Below, one piece after another: positions 32,274 through 32,405 of a DNA stretch of 32,405 nt. The notes below the pieces were generated by a model that searched no databases, was not told the origin of the DNA, and saw only the letters and a program-made list of their open reading frames with translations. Position 1 is the stretch's first letter. Each line of letters begins with the position of its first letter. The DNA comes from Luteolibacter sp. (lineage in GTDB: Bacteria; Verrucomicrobiota; Verrucomicrobiia; Verrucomicrobiales; Akkermansiaceae). The translations under genes and the position numbers were made by a program. The stretch is taken from NCBI GenBank assembly GCA_030696085.1, contig JAUYNL010000020.1:1-32405 (forward strand), in the 5' to 3' direction.

Positions 32274-32405
32274 TCAGATGAGCTGATAGATGAAGATGTG
32301 GCCGGTTTCCGGGTGGCGGAATTTGGCTGCGGTGAGATCCTCCAGCAGCAGTGCGATGGCTCTGTCGTGGACGGGAGAGGCCATGCGGTGGATCCGGATG
32401 CTCAT
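32274..32405 (-). CDS. Unidentified gene, partial, runs off the window
   Basis: The last 43 codons before TGA 32274-32276 read from a possible ATG at 32403-32405 at the very edge: MSIRIHRMASPVHDRAIALL, then LEDLTAAKFRHPETG and a hydrophobic end IFIYQLI. The frame may extend beyond the window, so the true start is unknown. No family is recognised. It lies 104 bp upstream of the peroxiredoxin gene on the same strand. Confidence 0.35.
   Translation of the reverse strand: MSIRIHRMASPVHDRAIALLLEDLTAAKFRHPETGHIFIYQLI

Overview
The window looks like a chromosomal piece of a Verrucomicrobiota bacterium, probably close to Luteolibacter, Haloferula or related Verrucomicrobiaceae. The basis is a PEP-CTERM secreted protein ending in VPEPSS, a hydrophobic stretch and RRRR; secreted proteins with a calcium-loop linker followed by a beta-rich C-terminal module; a giant SdrD_B-repeat protein; GC-rich coding sequence; and many genes without a clear Shine-Dalgarno sequence. 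The genus is inference. No tRNA, rRNA, CRISPR array, transposase or phage gene was seen.

Layout. (1) 1-610: a gene-poor, locally AT-rich stretch with palindromes, a hairpin, a G10 tract and flanking 13-bp direct repeats. (2) 611-4156, minus strand: a SpoIIE-type phosphatase with a GAF domain, a STAS protein and two small lipoproteins. (3) 4227-12645, minus strand: a surface-protein cluster of two small paralogous secreted proteins (one PEP-CTERM, one apparently frameshifted in a C9 tract) and a giant SdrD_B/DUF11 protein whose reading frame is cut by one in-frame TGA. (4) 12856-17793: TrmO, a large unknown lipoprotein, divergent argG and convergent maf. (5) 18114-25696, minus strand: a sugar-use region with a GH29 alpha-L-fucosidase and a tight operon of MFS sugar porter, atypical ROK kinase, PIG-L deacetylase and NagB, headed by a LacI-type regulator. 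(6) 25956-30823, minus strand: a four-gene Gld-like ABC exporter set (ATPase, permease, GldG-like, DUF4340) ending in a convincing terminator. (7) 31006-32405: a LON-substrate-binding-domain protein, a secreted peroxiredoxin and the end of a gene running off the window.

How the parts fit. The sugar region reads as scavenging of fucosylated and N-acetylglucosamine-containing glycans: fucose is trimmed outside the cytoplasm, amino sugar is imported by the MFS carrier, deacetylated by the PIG-L enzyme, phosphorylated by the ROK protein and deaminated by NagB to fructose-6-phosphate, under LacI-type control. No NagA is present here, so the PIG-L enzyme is the likely replacement. The phosphatase/STAS pair is two thirds of a partner-switching module; its kinase is not in the window.

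The observations most worth checking are the TGA that splits the giant surface protein, the dockerin-like triple calcium-loop insert inside one of its SdrD_B repeats, the C9 frameshift in the neighbouring secreted protein, the PIG-L/NagB operon, and the roughly 140-residue extracytoplasmic insert in the sugar porter.
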